A DNA stretch of 64,000 nucleotides from URNF01 sp045638005 (GTDB taxonomy: Bacteria; Bacillota; Clostridia; Oscillospirales; Acutalibacteraceae): positions 11,250-75,249 of the forward strand of contig JAZUAN010000059.1 of NCBI GenBank assembly GCA_045638005.1. The letters are read 5' to 3'. Position numbers and translations under genes: made by a program. The notes beneath the pieces were generated by a model. That model was not told the DNA's origin. It saw only the letters and a list, made by a program, of their open reading frames with translations, and ran no database searches. Every line of letters begins with the position of its first letter. The first letter of the stretch is position 1. Positions 23,251 to 33,361 of this stretch are shown here, piece after piece.

Positions 23251-24231
23251 ATGGCACTGCAATGGAAAGCGGTTTTACCGCAGGATATGTGTATTTTATC
23301 GAGATCTGTTATCAACGAGCAGCTTGCCATGGCAAGCCATCTTCAATTAAAAGTACTGCTGTGGTTTGCGGCAAACGCGTGTGATATCTCCGCTTGCGCG
23401 ACCGCATTACACAAGTCCGAAGAAGTGATCGAGGAAGCGGCACTGTTTTGGGTAAATAAAGGTGTACTGCTGTCGGATGCTGTGCCAACGGTAACCGAAA
23501 CGCGCACACCCGCCACGCCGGTGGAGGAACCCCCCGCCGTTGCTCCCGCCGTCCGTCCGCTCCCCGTCAAGCCGCAGATGAAAGAGGTCATCGAAAGGCA
23601 GAAAAGTGATCGCGCCTTTTCACAGCTTTTGCAGGATGCGTCCGTGCGCTTGGGGAAACCCATCTCCCACGGCGATATGGAAACGCTATTATATCTTTAC
23701 GATACTGCGGGTATGCCCGCCGGCGTTATCCTGATGGCAATCGGCTACGCAGTCAGCCGCGGCAGTGCCAACATGCGGTACGTGGAAAAGGTGGTGTTAG
23801 GCTGGCAGGACAGCGGTATTTTAACCATTGCGGCCGCCGAGGAGAATCTGCGGCTGTTGGAAGAGATGGACGATGCCGCCGTGCGAGTACAAAAAATGAC
23901 CGGCAAGGCGCGTGCGCTCGACTACCGTCAGCGCGGCATGGCGCATACATGGTTATATGTGTGGCACTTGCCGGAGGATATGATACATCTCGCGATCGAG
24001 CAGGCGACGAAAACCACCAAGCCGCTCATCCCGTATGCCAACAGCATTTTGGCACGGTGGTATGAGGAAGGTGTTCGTGATCTCACCGCTGCCGCCGCGA
24101 CCTTGACAGCACAAACACCCGCCGCGCGTCGCCGGGGCCAACAGGAGCAGACCTCTCTTGATCTGCCGGAATACGAAAAAATGCTGGAAGACTACGTGCC
24201 TTCCATGCCTGCCAAAAAACGAAAGGAGTGA
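23251..24231 (+). CDS. DnaD domain replication protein
   Basis: A 326-residue protein with an N-terminal winged-helix-like part, a proline/valine-rich linker (about residues 80-105) and two DnaD (DnaB2) domains in the second half, including the Y-x-x-x-x-I-L-x-x-W-x-x-x-G motif (Y-A-N-S-I-L-A-R-W-Y-E-E-G, about 272-284). DnaD proteins help load the replicative helicase in Firmicutes. The adjacent helicase-loader gene 6 bp downstream supports that role. RBS AAGGAGGTGG. Confidence 0.9.
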   Translation: MALQWKAVLPQDMCILSRSVINEQLAMASHLQLKVLLWFAANACDISACATALHKSEEVIEEAALFWVNKGVLLSDAVPTVTETRTPATPVEEPPAVAPAVRPLPVKPQMKEVIERQKSDRAFSQLLQDASVRLGKPISHGDMETLLYLYDTAGMPAGVILMAIGYAVSRGSANMRYVEKVVLGWQDSGILTIAAAEENLRLLEEMDDAAVRVQKMTGKARALDYRQRGMAHTWLYVWHLPEDMIHLAIEQATKTTKPLIPYANSILARWYEEGVRDLTAAAATLTAQTPAARRRGQQEQTSLDLPEYEKMLEDYVPSMPAKKRKE

Positions 24232-24237
24232 TCCGCT

Positions 24238-25230
24238 GTGGGATACAGCCGCGAGGTATATGCAGATGCTATGCAGGAACTGGAAAATCGACGCACCCGT
24301 GCGGTGGCTTCTTCTGCTGCTTTTCGCCGTGAAATGACCGATCGGTATCCCCGATTGGGTGTGATTGAAAACGCTTTGGCGGATACCGGTGCTAAACTCT
24401 CCCGCGCCATCCTTTCTGGCGGGGATATCGACACCGCCGTTGCCGCTATCAAGGATGAAAATCTTTCTCTGCAAAAAGAGATGGCGGACATTCTCAAAAA
24501 GGACGGCTGCACCGCTGTCAACTTTGATCCGCAGTATACCTGCCCTACTTGCAGCGATACCGGTTATGCGGGCGGTAAGATGTGCGGTTGCTTGTTAAAT
24601 CTGTTGCGAGATTTATCTGCAAAACAGGTGTGCAAGGGGCTGATGACCTCTCCCACCCGCTTTGAGGATCTGGATCTCTCGTTTTACGACAATACGCCCG
24701 CCGAAGGGCGCGGTATTTCTGCCAGAGAGCGTATGCGGCGGATATTTGATTATTGCCGCGAATATGCCGAAAACTTTGACTGTGCTTTACCGTCCTTGCT
24801 GCTGCGCGGTCCCACCGGCACCGGCAAGACCCACGTCTCGCTCGCCATCGCCGCAGGCGCTGCCAAAAACGGTTTTTCGGTGCTGTATCAACCCGCGGGA
24901 AAACTGTTCACCGCGTTGGAGCGCGAGCATTTTGGCAAACAAGCCGGCGACACCGAAGGACTTGCACTCAGCTGTGATCTGCTGGTATTGGATGATCTGG
25001 GCACGGAATTTGATACTACCTTTACAAACGCTACGTTATACAATATCATCAACACCCGCATGTTGGATGGGCTGCCCACCATCATCAGCACCAATTTGAC
25101 GCAAGAAGGCTTATTACAGCGATACGGTGACCAGATCACCTCACGCATCACCGGTGCATACGAGCCGCTTTTATTCGTGGGCAAAGATATCAGACAACAA
25201 AAACGCGCACGCGATATGGCGCAGGCATAA
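24238..25230 (+). CDS. Helicase loader, DnaC/DnaI-like ATPase
   Basis: AAA+ protein of 330 residues. Zinc-finger cysteines C102, C105, C116 and C118 are followed by Walker A GPTGTGKT (191-198), Walker B LLVLDDLG (248-255), sensor S-T-N-L and the arginine-finger region T-S-R-I-T-G. This is the IstB/DnaC/DnaI-type loader that places the hexameric helicase on DNA. GTG start with AAAGGAGTGATCC upstream; coupled with dnaD. Confidence 0.92.
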   Translation: MGYSREVYADAMQELENRRTRAVASSAAFRREMTDRYPRLGVIENALADTGAKLSRAILSGGDIDTAVAAIKDENLSLQKEMADILKKDGCTAVNFDPQYTCPTCSDTGYAGGKMCGCLLNLLRDLSAKQVCKGLMTSPTRFEDLDLSFYDNTPAEGRGISARERMRRIFDYCREYAENFDCALPSLLLRGPTGTGKTHVSLAIAAGAAKNGFSVLYQPAGKLFTALEREHFGKQAGDTEGLALSCDLLVLDDLGTEFDTTFTNATLYNIINTRMLDGLPTIISTNLTQEGLLQRYGDQITSRITGAYEPLLFVGKDIRQQKRARDMAQA

Positions 25231-25243
25231 AGGAGAACGTATT

Positions 25244-26956
25244 ATGGATAATCAAAAACTTTGTATGAGCTGTATGCGTCCGCTGTCCGAGACGGATACT
25301 ACTTGCCCGCATTGTAAATATACGGTCGGGAAACAAAACCCTGCCGGCTATCTGTCTGCCGAGACGGTGCTGCAAGACCACTATATCGTAGGGCGCGCAC
25401 TCGGCTCTTATGGTGATGCCTGCATTTATATGGGCTATGATAAGATGCTCAAAAGCGCGGTGTTTATCCGCGAATTCTTCCCCGCTGATTTCTGTGAGCG
25501 CACAGAGGAAAACGCTGTTGTGCCGGTTGCCGGTAAAGAAGAAGATTTTGAAGCCTGCCGCGAAAGCTTTTATGCCAATGCGCGCGCACTGGCAAAACTG
25601 AAAGATCTGCCCTCCTTGTTGCCGCTGTATGATATTTTCGCCGACAACGATACGGTGTATGCCGTATACGATTATTGCGAGGGATATTCGCTTTCCCGCG
25701 AACTCAAAGCCCGCGGCGGTCGTATGCCGTGGACAGAGGTGCGCCCGCTGTTTATGCAGTTGATGACCTCTATCTCCGCATTACATCGCGCAGGGGTATA
25801 TCATCTCGCTATCAGTCCCGAAACCATTTTAGTAGGCGAGGACGGCAAACTGCGTCTGCGCAGCTTTGCTATTCTGCAGGCGCGCCGCGCCGGCACTCCT
25901 ATTAAGCCGCGCTTTTCGCCCGGCTTTGCCGCACCCGAGCAGTATACTGCGAACAAGGAATGCAGCGCACCCGCAGATGTGTACGGTCTTGCCGCCACTA
26001 TCTTTACCGTCCTGACCGGAAACGTGCCGCCGGAGGCACCTCGCCGCGCACACGGTTCGCAGGATCTGTTCCTGCCCGCAGAGGTTGCGGATGAACTGCC
26101 GGAGGGCGTAAGTCTTGCCTTGTTCAATGCTTTGCAGACCGATCCTGCAAAGCGTCTCCAAACAGTAGACGCCCTGCGCAACGCGCTTTCCTCCGAGCCG
26201 GCTATGAATGCCCTTTTGGAGGATGCTGCCCAAGAGCAGGTCGAAGAAAAGCCCAAGGAAAAGAAAAACCACTATCCGCTGTATATCGGCATTTCGGTAT
26301 TTGTCATCTTGGCAATTGCCGCCGGTATTTTACTGTGCGTACTGTTCCCCGAATATGCACCGCAGTTGGGTAACGATACCAAGGAAACAACACCCACTTC
26401 TCAGGGAACCACCACCAAGCCCACCAAAAAAACCACCACCTACGTGGATCCCGAAAGCGTGTATTCCGTTCCGAATATGGTGGGCAAAAACTATTTCTCC
26501 GAGAAAAACAATACCATGACCGGAGATTTTCAATTGCAGGTCTCGTACATGAAATACGACAACGAGAACGTGAAGGGCACCATTCTGTCGCAGGAACCCA
26601 AAGAAGGTACCAGCGCGAAGGCAGGCGCCACTATCACGGTGGTTATCAGCATGGGTTCTGAAGACTTGACAGTACCGGATGTCGCCGGCTGGCCGCAGGA
26701 ATACGCCACTAAGTATTTGGAAGCGCTTGGCTTTAAAGTAGATGTGCTACTCGTCAATGTTTCCGAATACGATAAAGGTATAGTAGAAGGCACCGATCCG
26801 CTTCCTGAAACCGCATTGGGCGTAGGCGACACCGTCACCCTGCGCGTGAGCAACATGGAACAGGAAGATCCTACCGCCCCGTCTGACATGGAAGACATCG
26901 ACGGTAACGATGAAGAGATTGATGACAACGCTGAAGGCGTTGATACCGAAGAATAA
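25244..26956 (+). CDS. Zinc-ribbon pseudokinase with PASTA domains
   Basis: A 570-residue membrane protein: zinc ribbon (C7, C10, C21, C24), protein kinase fold (about 45-320), cytoplasmic Lys/Glu stretch, one membrane helix (about 346-368), Thr-rich linker, two PASTA domains (about 405-475 and 476-545) and an acidic tail. Kinase catalytic residues are lost: the ATP-binding Lys is R76 (V-F-I-R-E-F-F-P), the HRD loop reads H-L-A-I-S-P-E (187-193) and DFG reads S-F-A (207-209). It is therefore probably a pseudokinase that senses muropeptides or lipid II outside and signals by binding. Located behind dnaD and the helicase loader. RBS AAAGGAG. Confidence 0.88.
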   Translation: MDNQKLCMSCMRPLSETDTTCPHCKYTVGKQNPAGYLSAETVLQDHYIVGRALGSYGDACIYMGYDKMLKSAVFIREFFPADFCERTEENAVVPVAGKEEDFEACRESFYANARALAKLKDLPSLLPLYDIFADNDTVYAVYDYCEGYSLSRELKARGGRMPWTEVRPLFMQLMTSISALHRAGVYHLAISPETILVGEDGKLRLRSFAILQARRAGTPIKPRFSPGFAAPEQYTANKECSAPADVYGLAATIFTVLTGNVPPEAPRRAHGSQDLFLPAEVADELPEGVSLALFNALQTDPAKRLQTVDALRNALSSEPAMNALLEDAAQEQVEEKPKEKKNHYPLYIGISVFVILAIAAGILLCVLFPEYAPQLGNDTKETTPTSQGTTTKPTKKTTTYVDPESVYSVPNMVGKNYFSEKNNTMTGDFQLQVSYMKYDNENVKGTILSQEPKEGTSAKAGATITVVISMGSEDLTVPDVAGWPQEYATKYLEALGFKVDVLLVNVSEYDKGIVEGTDPLPETALGVGDTVTLRVSNMEQEDPTAPSDMEDIDGNDEEIDDNAEGVDTEE

Positions 26957-26971
26957 GAAAGGATAAATCAC

Positions 26972-28243
26972 ATGGCACAAGTAGTACCCTACCGCGCGTT
27001 ACGTTTCACCGAGAAAGCGGGCAGCATCGCACAGCTGACCTGTCCGCCGTACGATATCATCTCGGAGGAACAGCGCCAAGCATTTTTACAGCAAAACCCC
27101 AATAATATCATCCGTTTGGAATTGCCGCGTGATGGCAAGGAGCCTTATAAAGTTGCCGGAGATATTCTGCACCATTGGCTCGAAGACGGTGTGTTACAGC
27201 AGGACGATGCACCCGCTTTTTATATCTACGACATCACCTTTGATGTAGATGGTGAAAAGCATATCACCGGTCTTGTAGGCAGGGTGCACTTAGAAGAATT
27301 CGAAAAAGGGATCGTGCTGCCGCATGAATTTACCCTTTCCAAAGCGAAAGCGGATCGCTTGCAATTGATGCATGCCACCGGCTGCAATTTCAGCAACATC
27401 TATTCGCTATATCGCGACGATGACCCTGCATCTCCCATCCACGACGTTATGCAACTCGCAAAGGATGCTGCTTTGGTGCACTCCCTGACCGATGAGGCGG
27501 GACTCACCCATCGCTTATGGGTGTTAACAGATGAAAGCAAGACTGCCGCCATCACCGCGGCGTTTGCTGATTTAAAATTGTATATCGCCGATGGACATCA
27601 CCGCTATGAAACCGCGCTCAACTATCGCAACGAGCTGAAAACGAACGGAAAGTGGCAGGAGGATGCGGATTACTGTATGATGATGCTGGTGGAGATGAGC
27701 CACCCCGGCTTGGTGGTATTCCCCACCCACCGCATTGTGCGCGACCTCCAAAACTTCTCCTCCGAAAAGCTGCTGACCGCTTGTGCCGAATACTTTGATG
27801 CACAGGAAATGCCGCTTTGCGCATTGCAGGCAGGTCTCGACGCCGCTTACAAGGCGGAGAAAAAAGCGTTCGGGTTTTACGATAAGACTCGCGCGGTGCT
27901 GTTGACCCTCAAAGATACCGCTGTGATGGATACGCTGCTGCCCGACCTTTCCGCCACCTCCCGTCAGTTGGATGTGACCGTACTGCATGCGCTGATTTTA
28001 GAGCGTCTGCTCGGTATTGATAAGGAAAATATGGCAAATCAAATAAATCTCACCTACACCCGCGATACGGATGAAGCGGTAGGTGCGGTGGATGACGGTA
28101 AAGCTAACTGCTGTTTCCTGCTCAACCCCACCCGCGTATCCGAAATCCGCGACGTAGCAGCTGCCGGAGAAAAGATGCCGCAAAAATCGACATATTTCTA
28201 CCCGAAACTGATCACCGGACTGACTATGAATAAAATTCTGTAA
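26972..28243 (+). CDS. DUF1015 family protein
   Basis: A 423-residue cytoplasmic protein matching the DUF1015 family: N-terminal V-P-Y-R-A-L-R-F and C-P-P-Y-D-I-I segments, the H-E-F-T-L-S-K-A-K-A-D-R-L block, and I-A-D-G-H-H-R-Y-E-T-A in the middle. The last motif suggests a metal or phosphate site. In other Clostridia the gene often lies near serA/serC; here serA-serC is about 35 kb away. Role unknown. Starts 15 bp after the pseudokinase gene with GAAAGGA upstream. Confidence 0.85.
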   Translation: MAQVVPYRALRFTEKAGSIAQLTCPPYDIISEEQRQAFLQQNPNNIIRLELPRDGKEPYKVAGDILHHWLEDGVLQQDDAPAFYIYDITFDVDGEKHITGLVGRVHLEEFEKGIVLPHEFTLSKAKADRLQLMHATGCNFSNIYSLYRDDDPASPIHDVMQLAKDAALVHSLTDEAGLTHRLWVLTDESKTAAITAAFADLKLYIADGHHRYETALNYRNELKTNGKWQEDADYCMMMLVEMSHPGLVVFPTHRIVRDLQNFSSEKLLTACAEYFDAQEMPLCALQAGLDAAYKAEKKAFGFYDKTRAVLLTLKDTAVMDTLLPDLSATSRQLDVTVLHALILERLLGIDKENMANQINLTYTRDTDEAVGAVDDGKANCCFLLNPTRVSEIRDVAAAGEKMPQKSTYFYPKLITGLTMNKIL

Positions 28244-28337
28244 ACTGAAATACACCGGATGTACACAAAATTCTTTTATACTGACTTAGATGAACTTAAA
28301 TACATAATTCACGTTTGAATAGGAGGAAACATTGCAA

Positions 28338-29300
28338 ATGATCGAGGTGCAAAACCTGACTAAGCATTATGGCTCTCACTGTGCGGTGGACCATATCAGC
28401 TTTAAAGTCAATGAAGGCGAGATCCTCGGATTTCTCGGCCCCAATGGTGCCGGCAAATCCACCACTATGAACATCCTTACGGGATATCTTTCTTCCACCG
28501 ATGGTTCGGTAAAGATCGGCGGCTATGATATTCTGGAGGACCCCAACGCGGCAAAAGCCAATATCGGCTACCTGCCGGAGCTGCCCCCGCTGTACATGGA
28601 CATGACCGTGCGCGAATATCTGGACTTTATGTACGATCTCAAAAAATGTAAGCTTCCTCGTGCGGAGCACATTGCGGAGATCTGCAAAATCATGAAGATC
28701 GAGGATGTTTTCGGCAGATTGATTAAAAACCTTTCCAAGGGTTATAAACAGCGTGTCGGCATGGCACAAGCCCTCATCGGCAACCCGCCGGTGCTGGTGC
28801 TGGACGAGCCCACTGTGGGTCTTGACCCGTCCCAGATCATCGAGATCCGTTCGCTGATCAAAGCGCTGGGCAAGCGTCACACCATCATCCTGTCCTCCCA
28901 CATTCTGCCGGAGGTGCAGGCGATCTGTGATCGTTTGGTCATTATCAGCGGCGGCAAGATCGTCGCGGACGATACCGCTGAAAATCTCACCCGCACCCAT
29001 TCCTCCGACCGTCGCTTGATGGTGCGTGTCGCAGGTCCTGCTTTCGAGGTAGAAAAGCTCATCCATGGTATCGAAGGCGTGAAATCCGTAAGTGCGCTCA
29101 CCTCCCGCGAGGCAGGTACCACCGATTTCGCTATTGAAATCAAGGAAGGCGCGGATATCCGCTACACCTTGTTCGAGAGACTGGCAGATCGCAACTTCGC
29201 GCTGCTGTCCTCTCATTCCATGGAGAAATCCCTTGAGGATATCTTTATGTCCCTTACCAGTGAAAACTTTGCAAACAAGAAAGGAGGCAGCCGTAAATGA
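28338..29300 (+). CDS. ABC transporter ATPase, Gld-like module
   Basis: ATPase of 320 residues with Walker A GPNGAGKST (34-42), signature LSKGYKQR, Walker B VLDEPTVGLDP and a C-terminal extension of about 90 residues, as in GldA/NosF-type exporters. It leads a four-gene operon with a permease, a GldG-like protein and a DUF4340 protein. AGGAGG lies 11 bases before ATG 28338 and 5 bases before an in-frame TTG at 28332, so the start may be two codons earlier. Substrate unknown. Confidence 0.88.
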   Translation: MIEVQNLTKHYGSHCAVDHISFKVNEGEILGFLGPNGAGKSTTMNILTGYLSSTDGSVKIGGYDILEDPNAAKANIGYLPELPPLYMDMTVREYLDFMYDLKKCKLPRAEHIAEICKIMKIEDVFGRLIKNLSKGYKQRVGMAQALIGNPPVLVLDEPTVGLDPSQIIEIRSLIKALGKRHTIILSSHILPEVQAICDRLVIISGGKIVADDTAENLTRTHSSDRRLMVRVAGPAFEVEKLIHGIEGVKSVSALTSREAGTTDFAIEIKEGADIRYTLFERLADRNFALLSSHSMEKSLEDIFMSLTSENFANKKGGSRK

Positions 29301-30007
29301 GCGCAATATTCAAAAAGGAATTCCGTTCCTATTTTACGTCCCCTATCGGCTATGTTGTTTTAGCGATCATGTTCTTGTTCGCCGGCTTCTCCTTTTTTAT
29401 GTACAATTTGTCCTACGGCATCATTTCGCTCAGCTATGTGTACCAAAGTCTGTACACGATCAATTTGCTGTTAGTGTTGCCGGTGCTGACCATGCGTTTA
29501 TTCAGTGAGGAAAAACGCCAAAAGACCGATCAGGCGTTGCTCACCGCTCCCGCCTCCCTTTCCGGCATTGTGCTGGGCAAATTCTTTGCCGCACTCGTGC
29601 TGTTTGCGCTGGGTCTTTCTATCACACTGGTGTTTGCGATTATCATCGCATTCAAAGCCACCCCTCAATGGATGGTTATTATCGGTAACTATCTCGGTAT
29701 GCTGCTGCTTGGCGGTATGATCATTGCGATCGGCATGCTGGTGTCTGCGCTTACCGAAAGCCAGTTCATTGCGGCGCTGAGCACCTTCGGTATCTCCTTT
29801 ATGCTGATTTTGATGGACAACTTCAACTCTATCTTCTCCGGTGTTACCTGGATCAACACTATTATTTCTTTCGTGTCCATCAACGCGCGTTACTACAACT
29901 TTACGTCCGGCCTTATCAACTATGACGACCTTATCTTCTTCCTCAGCATGCAGGCATTGTTCATTTTCCTGACCATCCGCATGCTCGACCGGAAGAGATG
30001 GAACTGA
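29297..30007 (+). CDS. ABC-2 permease, GldF-like
   Basis: A 236-residue membrane protein with six hydrophobic helices, starting with the cytoplasmic I-F-K-K-E-F-R-S-Y-F motif and carrying the S-E-E-K-R-Q-K-T-D-Q-A-L-L-T-A-P segment typical of GldF-like permeases. ATGA overlap with the ATPase gene shows coupling. Partner of the ATPase and the GldG-like protein. Confidence 0.87.
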   Translation: MSAIFKKEFRSYFTSPIGYVVLAIMFLFAGFSFFMYNLSYGIISLSYVYQSLYTINLLLVLPVLTMRLFSEEKRQKTDQALLTAPASLSGIVLGKFFAALVLFALGLSITLVFAIIIAFKATPQWMVIIGNYLGMLLLGGMIIAIGMLVSALTESQFIAALSTFGISFMLILMDNFNSIFSGVTWINTIISFVSINARYYNFTSGLINYDDLIFFLSMQALFIFLTIRMLDRKRWN

Positions 30008-30026
30008 AAGGAGGCGCCATATCGCT

Positions 30027-31700
30027 ATGAATAAAGAGAACATACAGCCCGCGGAAACGCAGGCAGAAGAAATCACGCAAGCCGTCGAAGAACAGGCTGC
30101 GGTTGAACTTACAGATACCCAAACAACCGAAAAGAAGGAAAAACCGGCGCGCTCTGCGGATGTCCTCCGCCGTCTGCGTTACGGTCGCACCGCAAAGCTG
30201 CTGACCATAGGTGTGGTTATCCTCACCCTCATGTTCAATATTGTGTTTTCCATCCTGGGAGATCGTTTTTCGCTGACGCTGGATCTTTCCAGAGATAAAG
30301 TGTTCACCCTCAGCGATGAAAGCATTTCCATCGCCGAGTCGCTCTCCCGTCCGGTGGAGATCGTGGTGTTTGCATCTGAGGAAACCTTCTCCAACGTACA
30401 ATCTGAAGACTCCGTCGCTTTTTCCGGCGGCATGACGCAGATCGCTACCGTGCTGTCCGAGTTTTATAATGCTACCAAGCACTACAACACGCTGACCGAC
30501 GGCAAGGTTACCACCACCTACATTGATATGAACCGCAACCCCACCGCGGTGACCCAATACAGCAATTACAAAAAAGATGAAGCGATTGCAGAATATGACA
30601 TTCTTTTCATCAGCGATGCACAAAGCAAGGTCATCAATATGAACGAAAGCCTTTTCACCTACGATGCCAGCGAATATTATTCCTCCGGTGTGCTGAACAT
30701 TGAATCTACCGTTGAGCAGGCGCTTGCTACCAACCTCAAAGCTGTGCAGAGCACAAAGGCGCAGGTCATCACCTTCGCGACCGGCTACGAAGAGGACACC
30801 AACACCTTACTTGGATTGCAGGATCTGTATAAGCTCAACGGCTATAACGTTGAGGAGGTCAATCTGACCAGATCCTCCGAAATCAATGCCAACACCGTAT
30901 GCCTGGTCATTCCCGCTCCCACCAAGGATTATTCTGCAGAAACCATCGAAAAGCTGCGCACTTGGTTGCATAATGACGGTAAAGAAGGCCGCAACTTAAT
31001 GGTGTTCACCGATGCGTATGCGGATTGCAAGAATTTGTATGAGTTCCTCAACGTGGAATACGGCTTGGAGGTTACCGATAATCTCGTGTATGAAAACGAT
31101 CTTAACAAGATGTATGCATACAACCCCTACTACGCCTACTCCACCATTGTTACCGGCGATTACACAGCCTCCTGTGGTGGCGGCGACGTGCTGGCAGGCT
31201 TTACCCGCCAAATCATCCCCCATTGGGAAGAACAGACTGAGAAAAGCGTACAATACAGCGTTAATTTGGTAACCTTCTCTGAGGAGGCACAGATCATTCC
31301 GGTTAACAATGTCGACGCAGAGTCTACCCAAATTCCAGAGGGTACTGACTACGACGGCACCATCATCGGTATGGCAGTTGCCGTAAAAGAAGATTATCAG
31401 AACGCGTTGCAGGTAGCTACCACCACCAAGGTAGCCGTGTGCGGCAGCTCGTATATACCGCACCAGGTCTTCACCTCCATGAGCACCTCGGACAACGAAG
31501 CGCTTCTTTTGGACAGCATGGCGAAGATCACCGGCAATACCACCTCTGTTAATATCTCCTCTAAATCTTTGTCAGAAGAAACTATCAGCTTCTCCACTAC
31601 CACGCAGATCTTTGTGGGACTGGGCATCTTTACTGTTCTGCTGCCGCTCATCCTGCTGATTGTCGGCTTGGTCGTGTTCCTAAAAAGGAGGCATTTATGA
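30027..31700 (+). CDS. GldG family protein
   Basis: A 557-residue protein: acidic cytoplasmic N-terminus, one helix at about 58-80, a large extracytoplasmic region with the SRDKVFTLSDES motif typical of GldG/DUF4350-like proteins, and a C-terminal helix at about 530-553. It probably forms the extracytoplasmic part of the ABC complex. In Bacteroidetes GldG works with GldA/GldF in gliding, but in Clostridia the module's role is unknown. RBS GGAGG-CGCC; overlaps the next gene by 4 bp. Confidence 0.84.
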   Translation: MNKENIQPAETQAEEITQAVEEQAAVELTDTQTTEKKEKPARSADVLRRLRYGRTAKLLTIGVVILTLMFNIVFSILGDRFSLTLDLSRDKVFTLSDESISIAESLSRPVEIVVFASEETFSNVQSEDSVAFSGGMTQIATVLSEFYNATKHYNTLTDGKVTTTYIDMNRNPTAVTQYSNYKKDEAIAEYDILFISDAQSKVINMNESLFTYDASEYYSSGVLNIESTVEQALATNLKAVQSTKAQVITFATGYEEDTNTLLGLQDLYKLNGYNVEEVNLTRSSEINANTVCLVIPAPTKDYSAETIEKLRTWLHNDGKEGRNLMVFTDAYADCKNLYEFLNVEYGLEVTDNLVYENDLNKMYAYNPYYAYSTIVTGDYTASCGGGDVLAGFTRQIIPHWEEQTEKSVQYSVNLVTFSEEAQIIPVNNVDAESTQIPEGTDYDGTIIGMAVAVKEDYQNALQVATTTKVAVCGSSYIPHQVFTSMSTSDNEALLLDSMAKITGNTTSVNISSKSLSEETISFSTTTQIFVGLGIFTVLLPLILLIVGLVVFLKRRHL

Positions 31701-33355
31701 GCACCGAGATGTCAAAAGACGAACTGAACCTCGAAGAAAATACCATCGCTAAGACGGAGGAAATCTCCGTTCCGGCAGACCCCTTTGCTGCTTTCGCTAA
31801 TCCCGAAATACGCACCAAAGAGGATCTGGAGGGTGACAAAAAAAAGAAAAAACGCATCTTGCTGATTTCTTTGATTTCCGTGTTCGTGCTGCTTGCCGCT
31901 GTCATCGTGCTGCTGGTATTCGTTTTCCCAAAAGAGGTGGAAGAAACCCCCGAAGACACCGCGACAGACACTTCGGTGGTATTGTTTGACAAAACCAATG
32001 CAGACGGCAGCAACGCCATCGCTTCTGCCGTTTTCAAGAGCAAGGATGACACGGTAGAAATCGTCAGCAAGGACGGCAAGTTGTATGCCAAAGGCTATGA
32101 GGATCTCACGGCACACGCTATCAATATTAAGGATCTGCAAACATTGCTGACCAAAATGACCGCCTTAGAATCCATCGGCACGGTCTCCACGCTGGCGGAT
32201 TTCGGCTTGGATAAGCCGCAGCTGACCGCTACCATCACCTACAACGATGGCTCCAAAAAGGTGTTGGAGATCGGTAATATGTCTCCCGATCAAGCCGGTT
32301 ATTACATTCGCGAGCAGGACAGCATGGAGTTGTATATCTTAGATATCAACGACTTTGCGATCCTTTCGATGGATTCACTCGATTATATCAGCACCACCGT
32401 ATTCTCCGAACCGGTTATTGAGAGTAGCGAAGAAGCGGAAACTGATGTTGTTTTACGCAAAATGACCTTGGGCGGCACGGCGCAAAACGGCAAGGATTTC
32501 TCCTTCCGCTTGGTGACCTCCGAGGATGACGAGACCTTTATTTATTACAGTTATATTATTACCGAGCCATATCTCAAAGGTTCCAATTCCGCTTATGACA
32601 CCGATCTCGACGCCTTCACCACGCTCACCGCTTCTTCCGTAATAGCGACACATCCTACCGCAGAGAAACTCAAAGAGTACGGTCTTGATAATCCCTATTC
32701 CATCCTGACCTTCACGCTCGCTAAGCGCACCTCCATTTCCGGTGATGATGGCTCCGGCAACACCGTTTCGGTCACTACTCATGACGATCTCATAGAGCAC
32801 ACCTTGCGTTTGAGCAAGGCGAACAGTGACTATTATTACGCAATGATAGACGATAAACCGATCATCTATCTGGTGCCGGTTGCAGATATTCCTTTTGCGA
32901 CCATGCAGTACGACGATTTTGCCGATACGCTGCTGTTCTTGGAGGATATCACGCAGATGGGTATGTTCAAGGTGAAGTCGCCCGAAAAAGAAACCGTTTT
33001 TGAGTTAGAGCATTTCGACAACATTACGGATACTGCGAAGAATCTGGTCGTCACCGTAGGTGACAAGACCTACGACACCATGGATTTCCGTTATCTGGTC
33101 AATAATTTCATGGACATCAAGCGGCACAGCGCCCTCACAAAAGAGGTGGACGGCTTACCGCTCAAGTTGGAAATCGGTATCTATCACCGCGAAAAAAACG
33201 AGCCCACGCTCACCGTGAAGTTCTACGAGGTATCCAGCAATCTGTATGCTGCGGTACTCAGCAACGGTGAAAAATACCAGGTAAAGGCCAGCAAAGTCAA
33301 CTTTGTAATTGAACAGTATGAAAATTATCTGAACGGAAAAACCGTATTACGCTAA
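31697..33355 (+). CDS. DUF4340 domain protein of the Gld-like module
   Basis: A 552-residue protein: cytoplasmic acidic N-terminus, K-K-K-K-R basic patch, one membrane helix (about 53-76) and a long extracytoplasmic region with DUF4340 repeats, for example D-F-G-L-D-K-P-Q-L-T-A-T-I and E-Y-G-L-D-N-P-Y-S-I-L-T-F. Such proteins regularly follow GldG-like genes. Overlap ATGA with the preceding gene. Ends before a strong terminator. Confidence 0.84.
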   Translation: MSTEMSKDELNLEENTIAKTEEISVPADPFAAFANPEIRTKEDLEGDKKKKKRILLISLISVFVLLAAVIVLLVFVFPKEVEETPEDTATDTSVVLFDKTNADGSNAIASAVFKSKDDTVEIVSKDGKLYAKGYEDLTAHAINIKDLQTLLTKMTALESIGTVSTLADFGLDKPQLTATITYNDGSKKVLEIGNMSPDQAGYYIREQDSMELYILDINDFAILSMDSLDYISTTVFSEPVIESSEEAETDVVLRKMTLGGTAQNGKDFSFRLVTSEDDETFIYYSYIITEPYLKGSNSAYDTDLDAFTTLTASSVIATHPTAEKLKEYGLDNPYSILTFTLAKRTSISGDDGSGNTVSVTTHDDLIEHTLRLSKANSDYYYAMIDDKPIIYLVPVADIPFATMQYDDFADTLLFLEDITQMGMFKVKSPEKETVFELEHFDNITDTAKNLVVTVGDKTYDTMDFRYLVNNFMDIKRHSALTKEVDGLPLKLEIGIYHREKNEPTLTVKFYEVSSNLYAAVLSNGEKYQVKASKVNFVIEQYENYLNGKTVLR

Positions 33356-33361
33356 ACTCTT

